A stretch of 64,000 bases of DNA from Planctomycetota bacterium (GCA_016779225.1 JADHNZ010000006.1:1-64000); one strand, 5' to 3'; positions 37,998 through 47,177 are shown, counted from the first letter of the stretch. A program made the numbers and translations. Notes: generated by a model not told the origin, from the sequence alone.

Positions 37998-38723
37998 TCA
38001 GTTGCCCAGGTCAAGCTTCTGGAGCTTGGGCCGGATCACCATCCGACAGTAGCCCTGCTCGCCGTTCAGGCTGTAGTAGTCCTGGTGGTAGTCCTCGGCG
38101 GGCCAGAAGCGCTCTGCCGGGCGCACTTCGGTCACGATCGGGCTCGAGAAGGTGTCCGAGGCGTTGATCGCCGCGATCTGGCGCTCGGCCTCCTCCTTCT
38201 GGGCCTCGCTGTGGAAGAAGACCGCCGAGCGGTACTGGGGTCCGGCGTCCGCGCCCTGACGGTCCCAGCTCGTGGGGTCGTGCATGCGCCAGAACCACTC
38301 CAGGATCTCTCCCGCGCTGATGACGCGCGGATCGAACCGCACCTCTGTGACCTCGATGTGGCCCGTCTTCTTGCCGCAGATCTCGCGGTAGGTCGGGTTC
38401 TCCACATGCCCGCCCATGTACCCCGAGACCGCGTCCAGCACGCCCTCTAGGCGCTCGTAGACGGCCTCCGTACACCAGAAGCAACCGGCGCCCAGGGTGA
38501 TGACCTCCTCGGAGGCCGGAGTCGACTCGGAGGCTGTGGCCTCCTCGGGATCTTGATCGGAGCTCATGGCAGGGCTTGGGTCGGGGGTGGTGCCGGAGGT
38601 CGTGTCCTGAGAGGAGGAGCCTCCCTGCTGGGTGGTGCTCACGGGCTGCAGGTCTCCGTCACCGGGCGCGGGACGAGGAGCGCAGGCGAGGAGAGCGAGT
38701 GCGGTTAGGGGCAGCAGCTTCAT
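37998..38723 (-). CDS. msrA: Peptide methionine sulfoxide reductase MsrA, lipoprotein form
   Basis: Reduces methionine-S-sulfoxide in proteins. The catalytic motif GAGCFWCTEAVYE lies near residue 78, followed by GYMGGHVENPTYREICGKKTGHIEVTEV (in part), RSAVFFHSEAQ and the end FWPAEDYHQDYY. The first 18 residues (MKLLPLTALALLAC) are a lipoprotein signal and about 50 Ser/Thr/Asp/Gln-rich residues act as a linker, so the enzyme is outside the cytoplasm. The ATG at 38723 overlaps the stop of the BatD-like gene by 4 nt. Confidence 0.94.
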   Translation of the reverse strand: MKLLPLTALALLACAPRPAPGDGDLQPVSTTQQGGSSSQDTTSGTTPDPSPAMSSDQDPEEATASESTPASEEVITLGAGCFWCTEAVYERLEGVLDAVSGYMGGHVENPTYREICGKKTGHIEVTEVRFDPRVISAGEILEWFWRMHDPTSWDRQGADAGPQYRSAVFFHSEAQKEEAERQIAAINASDTFSSPIVTEVRPAERFWPAEDYHQDYYSLNGEQGYCRMVIRPKLQKLDLGN

Positions 38724-39679
38724 GGTTGATCCGGGAGCACGGCTCGTGCTCCCCAGAGCCAATAGGACACCACGGCAAGACCCCAAGCGAGCAGCAGCGC
38801 GGGAAGGCCGCGGGCGAGGGCCGGGTCCTGAGGGGGGCCGGAGGTGGGCGGCTGGGGCGCTTGCGCTCCGGAGGGAGGGGCAAGAACCTCCTCTCGGTAG
38901 GCCTCGGACTCGGGATCGAACCAGGACCAGCGGAGAGGCTGCACCGTCGCGGAGGGAGCCGTCCCCACAGCGAGGCCGTACTGGAAGAGCCCGCCCCCCA
39001 GCGCCGCGGGGCCTGAGACACTCCAGCCCGGTCCGGGCTCCCAGCGCGGCGGGTCCCCGCCCCGTGCGTCCATCGCGCGGAGGACCCAGCTGCCCGAGAG
39101 GCGGAACGGCGGGGTGGACTCCCACTCCGCAGCCGGGCGTCCCACCGAGCCGGTGAACCCGATGGGGCGCCCCTCCTCCGGGAGAGCGCGCACCGCGAGG
39201 GAAGCCGGGGCCGCCCGCACGAGGACCTCCTCGAGCCGCGGGCCCAGGCCAAGGCCGAGCCCGGCCGCAGCCTCCAGCCCGTAACGAGCCGTCGCCACGG
39301 GCAGCTCGAGGGGGCCACTCCTGTCGCAGGGCAGGATGGCCCGGAGGCGCACGAAGGCAGGGCCCTCGCTCCCGGCTCCAAGCCCGGAGGTCTCAGCCAG
39401 CACCAGCTCCCCATTCAGCACCACAGGGTCCGCCCCAGCCTCTGCAGAGAGCCACTCCAGGCGCTCCACGCAGCCGCCCGCGAGGCGCAGCTCCACCGGC
39501 ACCGCGAGCGCGCGCTGGAAGAGCTGTCCCAGGCCGCGCTGTGCGTGGGACCGCGGGATGCTGAGGGTCCACTCCAGCCGCACCTGCTGGCCCACGAAGG
39601 GCCTCGCCGGAGAGGCCTCCAGCCGGAGCTCGGGAGCCTCCTGGACCAGGCAGAGGAGCAGCGGAACGAGGGCCAGCAC
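38720..39679 (-). CDS. BatD-like exported/membrane protein
   Basis: Protein of 319 aa with an N-terminal signal (MLALVPLLLCLVQ), beta-rich domains and one C-terminal transmembrane helix (LPALLLAWGLAVVSYWLW). The opening LRLEASPARPFVGQQVRLEWTLS resembles the oxygen-tolerance protein BatD, whose first domain starts in the same way. The BatA/B/C partners are not in the window. It is coupled to the lipoprotein MsrA by a 4-nt overlap, which supports a role in envelope redox stress. The assignment is tentative. Confidence 0.5.
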   Translation of the reverse strand: MLALVPLLLCLVQEAPELRLEASPARPFVGQQVRLEWTLSIPRSHAQRGLGQLFQRALAVPVELRLAGGCVERLEWLSAEAGADPVVLNGELVLAETSGLGAGSEGPAFVRLRAILPCDRSGPLELPVATARYGLEAAAGLGLGLGPRLEEVLVRAAPASLAVRALPEEGRPIGFTGSVGRPAAEWESTPPFRLSGSWVLRAMDARGGDPPRWEPGPGWSVSGPAALGGGLFQYGLAVGTAPSATVQPLRWSWFDPESEAYREEVLAPPSGAQAPQPPTSGPPQDPALARGLPALLLAWGLAVVSYWLWGARAVLPDQP

Positions 39680-39776
39680 GGCCTGAGTCTAGGCCAGCCC
39701 CCACACCTGACACACCTCTTGCCCCACCTCACGGCCGGCGGGGCAACCGGCGGGGGGCCGGCGCTACCCTTGTGGC

Positions 39777-42044
39777 ATGGACCGCGCGCAGCTCACCCGG
39801 CTTCCCTTCCTGTCGAGGTGCTCCACCCTCAAGGGGCTCCTCGCCGTTCCCGCGGCGCTGGTCGCGCTGGCCTCCGCAGCCGACGCCAGCGCCCCCCAGG
39901 ACGGCCGCTCCCGCGAGGAGATCTGGTACGCGCCCACGGCCGAGGACTGGGCCAAGCCCTGCCTGATCACCTGGCAGCGGACCTGGGACGACGCGGTGGC
40001 GCTGGCCCTGCGGACGGGACGCCCCCTCATGATCGCCGTGAACATGGACGGCGAGATTGCGAGTGAGCACTACGCGGGCATCCGCTACCGCCAGACCGAG
40101 ATCGGCAAGCTCTTCGAGCCCTATGTCTCGGTGATCGCGTCGGTCTACCGCCACACCCCGCGCGACCACGACGAGGAGGGCAACCGTATTCCCTGCCCCC
40201 GCTTCGGTGGCGTCACTTGCGGCGAGCACATCGCCATCGAGCCCCTGCTGCACGACCAGTACTTCGACGAGACGCGCGTCGCGCCCCGCCACATCATGGT
40301 CGAGCTCGACAAGCAGGAGGTCTACGATGTGTACTACGCCTTCGACACCGAGTCGGTGTTCGAGCGCATCACCACCGGGATCACCGAGCGCGTGCTCGAG
40401 CCCTATCCCGAGCCCGAGGGCGACCGCAGCCTGGACGAGCGCATCGCCTCCACGGACTCCGCCGACCGGGTCTTCGTGGAGACGCTCTACAGCAAGGGTG
40501 ACCGAGCCGCGCGCAAGGATCTCCTGCAGCGCGCGGAGGCCCTCGGGTCCAAGGCGCCCCTCCAGATCCTGCGCCAGGCCCTGTTTGGGCTCGACAGCGA
40601 GCTCGCCTCCATCGCGCGCCGAACGCTCGCCGCGAGTGACAACCCCGCAGCCATCGACCTGATCATGGAGGCCCTCAAGGTTCCCATGCCCGGGGACGAG
40701 CGCCTGCTCCTCGTGGCCAGCCTCGACCGCCTTGGCGAAGTCGACCCGCGCGGCAAGACCCTTGCCGTGGTCCAGCGGGGCCTGGGCTCAGGATCGGAGA
40801 CCGTGGACCCGAGCCGCTGGAAGAGCAGCGGACGCACGAGCCCCGCTGCCGTGGAGCGAGGAGCCGTCGAGTCGCGACTCGAGTATGCGGCGGCGCGACT
40901 CGCTGGGCAGCCGGACCCCCAGGCGGAGCTCGAGTTTGCCGAGGCGATGCTCGCCCTCGCGGTCGATCCAAGGGCTGCCATCTCCCCCATGGCGGCGGGC
41001 GCACAGGCCGGTCGCCTCCAGGAGCTGCGCTTCCGTGATGCTCTGGACGCGGCCCTTCGGGCCGAGGAGGCCGGGGCCTCCGGCTGGCGGCTGGACGCGG
41101 CCATCTGCCTCGCCCGGTGGTACCTGGGAGACCCCATCCGTGCCCAGGAGCGCGCCGCCAAGGCCGTGCAGGCGTTGCCCGCCGGAACCGAGACCTGGAA
41201 CGCGATGGCCGTCCTGTCCCTGTTCGCCAAGGGCCGTCGGGAGTCCATCGAGGCAGCCAGCCAGGCGGGTCAGGACTTCCCGCCCCAGTGGGTTGCGGAT
41301 GTTCACGCGGCCTACACCGTGCTCGGGCGCCACCCCGAGGCGTCTGACGCGCATGTCCTGCAGCATCACGACTTCCTGAAGGGTCTTGGGGCAGATGGTC
41401 CGGCCCTGGAGGCCCTCGAGTCGGGCCTCGACAGGTTCCCCGCCTCACCCGACCTGCACGGGCGCCTGCGAGTGGCCCTGCTCAAGGAGGGCGGACCGCT
41501 GCGCCTGGAGGAGCACTACCAGCGCCTCCTGACCATGGACGCCCCGCGACCCCACACCGACTGGTACGGCGCCCATGCCGCGCGCATCGCAGCGGAGGTC
41601 TGGCGCTTCACGCCCGCACCGGAGTCCGCTGATGCCGCCTACACTCAGGCATGGGCCGCCTACGTACGTGCGGAGGAGCTCTACATGCAATGGGAAGAGG
41701 CGAACCCCGAGACAGCGGACTCAGGTCGCCACTACCGCGCGCTCTGCCTCGCGGGAAGGGCACGCTTGGCCAGCGAGAAGAACGAGCGAGAGAGCGCGGT
41801 GGTGCTCATCGAGGAGGCCTTCCGTCTGAGGCCCCTCTCGGCCGCGACGCGGGACGGCGTGGGCATGTCGCCCGTCGGCGCCGCCTTCATGATTCGACGC
41901 CGGGCATCCGAGGAGGACCGGGTCGACCTGGTCGCACGGATCGATGCGGCCCTGGACACGCTCGCCGCGGTCGATCCCACGCTGCTCGACATCCCGGTGA
42001 ACGAGCGGGGGCCCAGGGGCGACCGGGTGCGCCGCCGACGCTAG
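39777..42044 (+). CDS. Exported thioredoxin-like and TPR-containing protein
   Basis: Protein of 755 aa. The signal peptide covers about residues 20-38 (LLAVPAALVALASAADASA). Residues about 60-180 resemble a thioredoxin-fold domain of the DUF255/thiol-disulfide type (WDDAVALALRTGRPLMIAV), but the usual CxxC is absent at that position; cysteines occur later in IPCPRFGGVTCGEH. The rest is helical, with TPR-like stretches (AYTQAWAAYVRAEELYMQW). The last residues RGDRVRRRR are strongly basic. Function unknown. It is divergent from the BatD-like gene. Confidence 0.7.
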   Translation: MDRAQLTRLPFLSRCSTLKGLLAVPAALVALASAADASAPQDGRSREEIWYAPTAEDWAKPCLITWQRTWDDAVALALRTGRPLMIAVNMDGEIASEHYAGIRYRQTEIGKLFEPYVSVIASVYRHTPRDHDEEGNRIPCPRFGGVTCGEHIAIEPLLHDQYFDETRVAPRHIMVELDKQEVYDVYYAFDTESVFERITTGITERVLEPYPEPEGDRSLDERIASTDSADRVFVETLYSKGDRAARKDLLQRAEALGSKAPLQILRQALFGLDSELASIARRTLAASDNPAAIDLIMEALKVPMPGDERLLLVASLDRLGEVDPRGKTLAVVQRGLGSGSETVDPSRWKSSGRTSPAAVERGAVESRLEYAAARLAGQPDPQAELEFAEAMLALAVDPRAAISPMAAGAQAGRLQELRFRDALDAALRAEEAGASGWRLDAAICLARWYLGDPIRAQERAAKAVQALPAGTETWNAMAVLSLFAKGRRESIEAASQAGQDFPPQWVADVHAAYTVLGRHPEASDAHVLQHHDFLKGLGADGPALEALESGLDRFPASPDLHGRLRVALLKEGGPLRLEEHYQRLLTMDAPRPHTDWYGAHAARIAAEVWRFTPAPESADAAYTQAWAAYVRAEELYMQWEEANPETADSGRHYRALCLAGRARLASEKNERESAVVLIEEAFRLRPLSAATRDGVGMSPVGAAFMIRRRASEEDRVDLVARIDAALDTLAAVDPTLLDIPVNERGPRGDRVRRRR

Positions 42045-42173
42045 TAGGCCCAGCCGCCCCGCCCGGCCCTGGCGGATCCTCGGCGCACGTGGGCCCGTCG
42101 CCTCCTGCGTCCACTCTTGCATGGACGCTGCGGCCGGCGACAACGGGTACCGGTTGCCTCATCCGTCGGGTGG

Positions 42174-42249
42174 TGGGTCCCCGAGCAGGACTCGATCCTG
42201 CGACAAACCGGCTAACAACCGGCAGCTCGACGAACTGAGCTGGAGGGAA
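42174..42249 (-). pseudogene. Degenerate tRNA-Asn(GTT) copy
   Basis: The CCA end, 3' acceptor strand TCGGGGA, T-stem and anticodon stem-loop (TTGTTAG, anticodon GTT) are recognisable. But the 5' acceptor strand (TTCCCTC) mismatches at two positions, the D-loop has lost its GG pair, and the T-loop starts ATC instead of TTC. It is probably non-functional and marks the left edge of the island. Confidence 0.75.
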
Positions 42250-42335
42250 GAAGCGTTGCACAACCGGGCAAGCAGCGAGGCCGTGCCCCGTGGTGGTGTT
42301 CGAGACAGCGCCGATGCGCATGGCGCACTGCGAGC

Positions 42336-43034
42336 ATGAGCGACTGCGTCCCCACCGACCTGCGAGGCTCCCGGTCGGTGAGAGCCCCTGACCGCCATCA
42401 CGACGAAGGAGTGGTGATCCTGGATTCTGGGGAAGTCGCGGGGCTGGCCGAACTGTACGACCCCCGGGTGATGGTGGTGTCTCTCCCGATGCCTCCTCCG
42501 GCACGTGCCGAGGTACACGCACGGGCGCTCGTCCATTCTGGTCCCCGGCAGGGCACCGCGGAGCTCAGCACAGCGACAGCGGACTCAGCACAGCTCCTCC
42601 CCCTCGCTGAACGCGGGGCTCCGCACGCAGATGCCTGGGCCCAGTTCCTGACGCGAGCGGCGATCATCTTCGGGGACCTACTCGGTGCAGGAGGGGTTGG
42701 GGTTCGCCAGATCGTCGCTGACGAACCTCACTGCTCCAGGTTCCACGTGGACCAGGTGGCCGCACGGGGTGTCCTTCATGTGACGGGCCCAACCACGGAG
42801 TGGCTGATCGATGGTGCTGCCGATCGGACGAGACTCGGGCATCGAGGCGGGACCGACGACATGCAGGCCGGGGTCGTACGCTCGTGGAGCGGGCTCCGCT
42901 CAACCCCCCCTGCATCCCTCACCGTGTTCAAGGGAGCCGCTTGGCCAGGTGCCGAGCAGGCTGCGGTCGTCCACCGGTCACCGGCCAGCTCCGGACGGAG
43001 GCGCTTGCTGGTCACGCTCGATGCCCTGAGGTGA
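42336..43034 (+). CDS. DUF1826 family protein
   Basis: Protein of 232 aa. The family core is RFHVDQVAARGVLHVTGPTTEWL (residues about 132-155, shown in part), corresponding to the RFHxD ... GPGTEW block of DUF1826. The function is unknown; homologues are often next to COG0523 GTPases and under zinc control. It overlaps the convergent FAD-protein gene by 23 nt. Base usage differs from the host genes, for example CAC-GTG for His-Val. No Zur-type box was seen upstream. Confidence 0.75.
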   Translation: MSDCVPTDLRGSRSVRAPDRHHDEGVVILDSGEVAGLAELYDPRVMVVSLPMPPPARAEVHARALVHSGPRQGTAELSTATADSAQLLPLAERGAPHADAWAQFLTRAAIIFGDLLGAGGVGVRQIVADEPHCSRFHVDQVAARGVLHVTGPTTEWLIDGAADRTRLGHRGGTDDMQAGVVRSWSGLRSTPPASLTVFKGAAWPGAEQAAVVHRSPASSGRRRLLVTLDALR

Positions 43035-44298
43035 CGGGCCTCCCCTCGCCGCGCGTCCGTGACTGTGGGTGCCTGCGAGCCGGACCCTCACCACGGAGGC
43101 TCCCGAGCACCCGGTCCGCCGCTCGCTGCGCCCCCGCGATGTTGCGGGCGCTCGGCCCCAACTCCAGCTCCGCCAGAGCGCCTGAGACCCGGATGCGTGG
43201 GTGCCAACGAAGGGCAGGATCGACGATCGGGAAGCCGCAGGGCGCCGTCGGGAGCCGGGCCTCCTGGACGAGGCGATCCACCATGGCCCCTCCAGGCCGA
43301 CGCGGCGACAGACCCGTCGCGAGGACGACGCGATCCACGGTGAGGTGGGCGCCGCTCACCAGCGACAGCCTCCAGCGCGAGGCCACCCTACGCATGGCGA
43401 CGACCTCCGCATGCAAGGGGCGGAGCCCCGACTCCTCCAGCCTGGCGTGGACGTCCGGAGGGATGGAGCCCCGATTGCGCGACCTCGTGATGGCCTCACG
43501 TCGTGCGCTCCAGCTCTGCTCCATGGAGAAGGCCTGCATGTACTTGGGACCCAGCCACCCGGGATCCGTGTCGAATTGATGAACCCTCAGGGCGTGCCTC
43601 GAGATGAGGGTCACTTGGTGCTTCTCTCGCTGGAGCTTGAGAGCGAGCTGGCAAGCGGTCAATCCGCCGCCGATCACCGCGATCGACTCCGCGCCTTCGG
43701 AGATGGCGAATGAGCCCGGGCCCGTGGCGTGATGGAGACCGGGCGCGCCCAGGGGCGCCCACGACGGCCAGTGCGGAGCACCACCAGCCCCAATCGCGAG
43801 AACGACGTTCGAGGCGTGGAGCACCTCTCCCGTGGAGAGTGCGACCCGTACTTCGTCCAGTCCGGCGACCACGCCCTGAACCTCGGCCTGGTGGTGCAGC
43901 GCCGCGAGGCCGGCTCGTCGGATCAGGCGGTCGCAGTGGGCGTTGAACACCTGGAGCGAGGGGCGGTCATACGGCTCGAGGAAGACGGGCTCCTCGAGGC
44001 CCTCAGCGCGCTCGCGAGCGAACTCCGTCAGAGTACAAGCGCTGCTGCCCAGGTTGTGAACCGTCGGGGAACGGAGGTGTTGCATGCCCGATCTCGCGGA
44101 CAGGCTGCGCCACTGGCACAGGAGTGTCGGGCTCGGCTCGACGATCCGGAGGACCTCGCGTGGGATCCGACCGCGCTCCAGTAGCCGCAGCGCCATGTTG
44201 GTTCCATGGATCCCTCCGCCAATGACGAGCCACTCCCACCGAGTCCTCGACGCCCTGGCATTCCAGCGGACATCGGCGGCTCCTCGCGCGTCTCTCAC
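43012..44298 (-). CDS. FAD/NAD(P)-binding oxidoreductase-like protein, copy 1
   Basis: Protein of 428 aa. I use the GTG at 44298, which overlaps the stop of a short upstream open stretch; a GTG at 44313 would add five residues. The FAD-binding motif WLVIGGGIHGTNMALRL is near residue 25 and a second dinucleotide motif IAVIGGGLTACQLAL is in the middle, as in flavin monooxygenase-like enzymes. The C-terminus SARNIAGAQRAADRVL is shared with the other island flavoprotein (45815-46975), so the two are paralogues. The substrate is unknown. It is downstream of the CobW-type GTPase on the same strand. Confidence 0.75.
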   Translation of the reverse strand: MRDARGAADVRWNARASRTRWEWLVIGGGIHGTNMALRLLERGRIPREVLRIVEPSPTLLCQWRSLSARSGMQHLRSPTVHNLGSSACTLTEFARERAEGLEEPVFLEPYDRPSLQVFNAHCDRLIRRAGLAALHHQAEVQGVVAGLDEVRVALSTGEVLHASNVVLAIGAGGAPHWPSWAPLGAPGLHHATGPGSFAISEGAESIAVIGGGLTACQLALKLQREKHQVTLISRHALRVHQFDTDPGWLGPKYMQAFSMEQSWSARREAITRSRNRGSIPPDVHARLEESGLRPLHAEVVAMRRVASRWRLSLVSGAHLTVDRVVLATGLSPRRPGGAMVDRLVQEARLPTAPCGFPIVDPALRWHPRIRVSGALAELELGPSARNIAGAQRAADRVLGSLRGEGPARRHPQSRTRGEGRPVTSGHRA

Positions 44299-44438
44299 TC
44301 CCCGAGTACCCACAGGCCCATGATGAGGCCGAGGAGGCCCTCCTGCAAGCGGCTTGCGAATGCGGGATCCAGCGAGTGCGCGCTCTCCCGAAAGCGATCG
44401 AGGTCGAGAGGGGCAGATTCAGCGCGACGGAGGGCCGC
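44295..44438 (-). other. Short open stretch without a start codon, possible gene remnant
   Basis: After an in-frame stop, 47 codons run to a TGA that overlaps the GTG of the flavoprotein gene. The end reads LQEGLLGLIMGLWVLGE, GC-rich at third positions and hydrophobic, so it looks coding, but no ATG or GTG initiates it. It may be the tail of a broken gene or a frameshifted small protein. Confidence 0.3.
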
Positions 44439-44467
44439 TCACGCCCGGCCCGGGCCTGGTATCGAGA

Positions 44468-45727
44468 TCAAGGAGCAGCGACCTCATCGGTTGCCTCGGC
44501 CTCCCACGCCGGGAACGGGTCCTCGAACTCCATCCAATGAGCGGCCCCGCGCTCCATCTCCACGTCGCTCAGGAGAGCCGCGTCGAGCCCGGACTCCAGA
44601 CGCCCAGTGGGGAGCTCGACCCCGATCAGCACGAGTTCCTGCCGCATGTCGCCGAACTCGGGGTCCCAGACCCGTTCGATCTGGGCGGTCCGAAGCGCTC
44701 CCGCCGGCCAGTCCTCCTCCGCGACGAGCGCCCACCAGTAGCCAGAGGGGGTGATGGCAGCCTCGGGACCGGCGGTCTGGAGCACACAGCGCCAGTGCGG
44801 TCGGCTCGAGAGCCATGCGTAGCCCTTGCAGCGAAGGACCTGCTTCATGACCCCGGACCGCAGGAACTGCATGAGCCGCGCGGGATGGAAGGGGCGTCGG
44901 GCGCGATAGACGAAGGAGCCGAAGCCGAACGCCTCGCTCTCCGGTGCGTGGGGCCCGGCAAGGGCCTTGGCCCAGCCCGAGGAGACCTGAGCACGCTCGA
45001 GATCGAAGCTCCGCGTCCCTACGATCCTCTCCAAGGGGATTCGACCGTAGGTGGACCGGATGACGGTTGCCTCTGGATTGAGATCCTTCAGGAGGGCCTC
45101 GACCGTCTCGAGCTGCCCCTCGGACACGAGGTCGACCTTGTTCACGACAAGGATCGAGGCGAACTCGATCTGCTCAGCCATGAGGCTGGCGACGGGGCGC
45201 GCGTCCTCCTCGCTCTCCGCCCAGCCCCTGCGGCGCAGGTCGTCGCTCGACTTCAACTCCCGGACAACGCTCGCGGCATCGACCACGGTGATCATGGCGT
45301 CCACCGCCACCCGATCGTTCACGGCCGGAGTGTCCACGACGTCGAGGCACAGCGTCTGAGCAACGGGCAGCGGCTCCGAGATCCCGGTGGACTCGATCAC
45401 CAAGGCGTCGAAGCGTCCTTCGTCCGCGAGCCTGCCCACCTCCTCGACGAGGTCCTCACGCAGCGTGCAGCAGATGCACCCGTTTGAGAGCTCCACGAAG
45501 CGCTCCTCGGTCCGCTGGACCTCCACCCCAGTGTCGCGTGCCGCCTGGAGGAGCTCTCCGTCCAGGCCGCGCTCGCTCATCTCGTTCACGAGGACGGCGA
45601 CTCGCATCCCCGAGCGGTTGGCGAGCACCTGAGCGAGGACCGTGGTCTTGCCCGCTCCGAGGAAACCGGACAGGACGGTGATCGGGAGACGGCCTTGGGC
45701 TTGATCCTTGTGGCTGGCTGATTCCAT
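44468..45727 (-). CDS. COG0523/CobW-type metallochaperone GTPase
   Basis: Protein of 419 aa. Walker [10 protein letters not shown] (residues 21-29), the metal-binding motif GCICC (about 82-86), [10 protein letters not shown] as switch region and NKVD for guanine specificity are all intact. The C-terminal CobW_C domain contains [10 protein letters not shown] and ends with the DPFPAW motif typical of the zinc-linked subgroup. These GTPases deliver zinc or other metals to client proteins. Neighbouring DUF1826 points to the zinc subgroup rather than cobalamin synthesis. Divergent from the second flavoprotein gene, with a short dyad in between. Confidence 0.88.
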   Translation of the reverse strand: MESASHKDQAQGRLPITVLSGFLGAGKTTVLAQVLANRSGMRVAVLVNEMSERGLDGELLQAARDTGVEVQRTEERFVELSNGCICCTLREDLVEEVGRLADEGRFDALVIESTGISEPLPVAQTLCLDVVDTPAVNDRVAVDAMITVVDAASVVRELKSSDDLRRRGWAESEEDARPVASLMAEQIEFASILVVNKVDLVSEGQLETVEALLKDLNPEATVIRSTYGRIPLERIVGTRSFDLERAQVSSGWAKALAGPHAPESEAFGFGSFVYRARRPFHPARLMQFLRSGVMKQVLRCKGYAWLSSRPHWRCVLQTAGPEAAITPSGYWWALVAEEDWPAGALRTAQIERVWDPEFGDMRQELVLIGVELPTGRLESGLDAALLSDVEMERGAAHWMEFEDPFPAWEAEATDEVAAP

Positions 45728-45777
45728 CGAGGATCCCAGGAGCTTAGCGAGCGGCTGTGCCGTAGGGCTGAGGCCCC

Positions 45778-45791
45778 CCTCCGACCGGAGG
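45778..45791. promoter_or_regulatory. Dyad between the divergent CobW and flavoprotein genes
   Basis: CCTCCG-AC-CGGAGG, a 6-bp inverted repeat in the 87-nt gap, 24 nt before one start and 51 nt before the other. It could be a shared operator. It does not resemble the AT-rich Zur box. Confidence 0.3.
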
Positions 45792-45814
45792 CCGATCGTC
45801 TATTCTCACCCGGC

Positions 45815-46975
45815 ATGGGCATCCGGCGCGAACACATCGATGATTGGGTGATCGTCGGAGGTGGCATCCACGGCACCTGCGCAGCACGAGCCCTGGTGGC
45901 CGCGGGCGCCGAGGTCGCGATCATCGACCCGGCTCCCCGTCTGTTGGACCGCTGGCGCTCGAGAGCGGCTGCCGTCAGCATGCGCTGGCTCCGCTCCCCC
46001 GCGAGCCATCACCTCGACCGTGCACCGGTCAGCCTCCACCACTTCGTCCATGGCGAGAACGATCCGGGGGCCCTGAGGCTCGCTGGGCCCTTCCGTCGCC
46101 CGAACCTGGAGGCCTTCATGCGTCACTCCAGCCGTGTCATCGCCGACTGGGGCTTGGAGCGGCGCCTGGTGAAGTCCGTGGTCACGTCCATTCGGCAGGA
46201 AGGAGGGCTCCACAGGGTGGAATGCGCGTCGGCCGAGCCGAGGCTGGCTCGACGCGTCCTCCTCGCCGTGGGCTCGAACCGACTCCGACGCCCGGGCTGG
46301 GCGGCCACCCTCGCGGACCGGGGTGCGCCCATCCGGCACGTCTTCGAGGCAGGTGGTGACCCCGTCGAGGACGTGATCGGAGGAGGCATCTCCGCGGTCC
46401 AGGTCGCGCTGCATGCAAGTACGAAGGATGGCGCACGTGTCCGCCTCTGGCATCGAGCGCCCCTGAGGGTCTCCGAGTTCGACTTCGCCTGGAGCTGGGC
46501 GAAGCATCGCTTCATGGGCACCTGGCAGGACCTTGGGCCGCGAGGGCGGCAGGACTTCCTGCAGAGGACACCGCGCCGCGGCAGCGTGCCTCCGGGGCTC
46601 GAGCGCAGGCTCTCGAGCGCTGTGTCGTCCGGCAGGATCCAGCTCATGGGCCCGGTCGGACGCGTTGGCTGGGACGGCGGGAGCGCCGAGTTGAGCCTCG
46701 AGGGGGCGGGCTTGAGGCACCCATCGGCCGGGGTGGTCCTCGCGACGGGTGTCGAGCAGCCGTCGGCGCCGGCCGTTGCTAGGCACGTCGGGCTGGCAAC
46801 GGAACTCCCCACCAGTGCGGGTTTTCCCCTCCTCGGCGACGACATGGATTGGGGCATGGGGATCCACGTCACGGGCCCCCTCGCGCGTCTGAGACTCGGG
46901 CCCGTCGCCCCCACGATCGTCGGCGCGCGGTGGGCGACCTCGAAGCTCCCCGGAGTGAGGCTGCAGCCGGTCTGA
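45815..46975 (+). CDS. FAD/NAD(P)-binding oxidoreductase-like protein, copy 2
   Basis: Protein of 386 aa starting MGIRREHIDDWVIVGGGIHGTCAARALV, so the dinucleotide motif is at residues about 11-20. A second glycine motif EDVIGGGISAVQVAL is mid-protein and the end reads HVTGPLARLRLGPVAPTIVGA. Layout and C-terminal motif match copy 1 (43012-44298), giving two diverged paralogues flanking the GTPase gene. Substrate unknown. Host-atypical dinucleotide contexts (CAC-GTC, GAC-GTG) are frequent here. Confidence 0.75.
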   Translation: MGIRREHIDDWVIVGGGIHGTCAARALVAAGAEVAIIDPAPRLLDRWRSRAAAVSMRWLRSPASHHLDRAPVSLHHFVHGENDPGALRLAGPFRRPNLEAFMRHSSRVIADWGLERRLVKSVVTSIRQEGGLHRVECASAEPRLARRVLLAVGSNRLRRPGWAATLADRGAPIRHVFEAGGDPVEDVIGGGISAVQVALHASTKDGARVRLWHRAPLRVSEFDFAWSWAKHRFMGTWQDLGPRGRQDFLQRTPRRGSVPPGLERRLSSAVSSGRIQLMGPVGRVGWDGGSAELSLEGAGLRHPSAGVVLATGVEQPSAPAVARHVGLATELPTSAGFPLLGDDMDWGMGIHVTGPLARLRLGPVAPTIVGARWATSKLPGVRLQPV

Positions 46976-47101
46976 AGCCCCGTTCCGAGACTGCTCGCCC
47001 GGGGCCGAGTGGTCGCCCGCTGGGTGCGGGCATCTTCCAGAGCGTCGGTGCGATTCCCCGGCGTCGTGCGGAGTGCGCGCAACGCCTCACGGCGGCCCCG
47101 A

Positions 47102-47177
47102 TGGCTCCCCGAGCAGGACTCGAACCTGCGACAAACCGGTTAACAGCCGGTTGCTCTACCAACTGAGCTATCGGGGA
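47102..47177 (-). tRNA. tRNA-Asn(GTT)
   Basis: A 76-nt gene with encoded CCA. Acceptor TCCCCGA pairs with TCGGGGA, the D-loop has AGTTGGTA, the anticodon loop CTGTTAA carries GTT (47144-47142) and the T-arm GCAGGTTCGAGTCCTGC is intact. Its 3' end faces the island, as at an integration site. Confidence 0.96.

Larger units (their letters stand above)
42174..47177. mobile_element. Candidate genomic island bounded by tRNA-Asn copies
   Basis: An intact tRNA-Asn (47102-47177) and a degenerate tRNA-Asn copy (42174-42249) lie in direct orientation, both on the minus strand. Their 3' halves share about 39 of 42 positions by eye, the pattern left by integration into a tRNA 3' end. The 4.9 kb between them holds four genes related by function. 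By hand I count about 13 ACGT sites inside, near the number expected, whereas the first 10 kb of the window have about two. No integrase or transposase remains, so the element would be a relic or mobilised in trans. Confidence 0.6.

Noticed and set aside
42250-45814. Zur box in the island promoters
   Set aside because: No AT-rich dyad of the Zur type is visible; only a GC-rich 6-bp dyad at 45778-45791.
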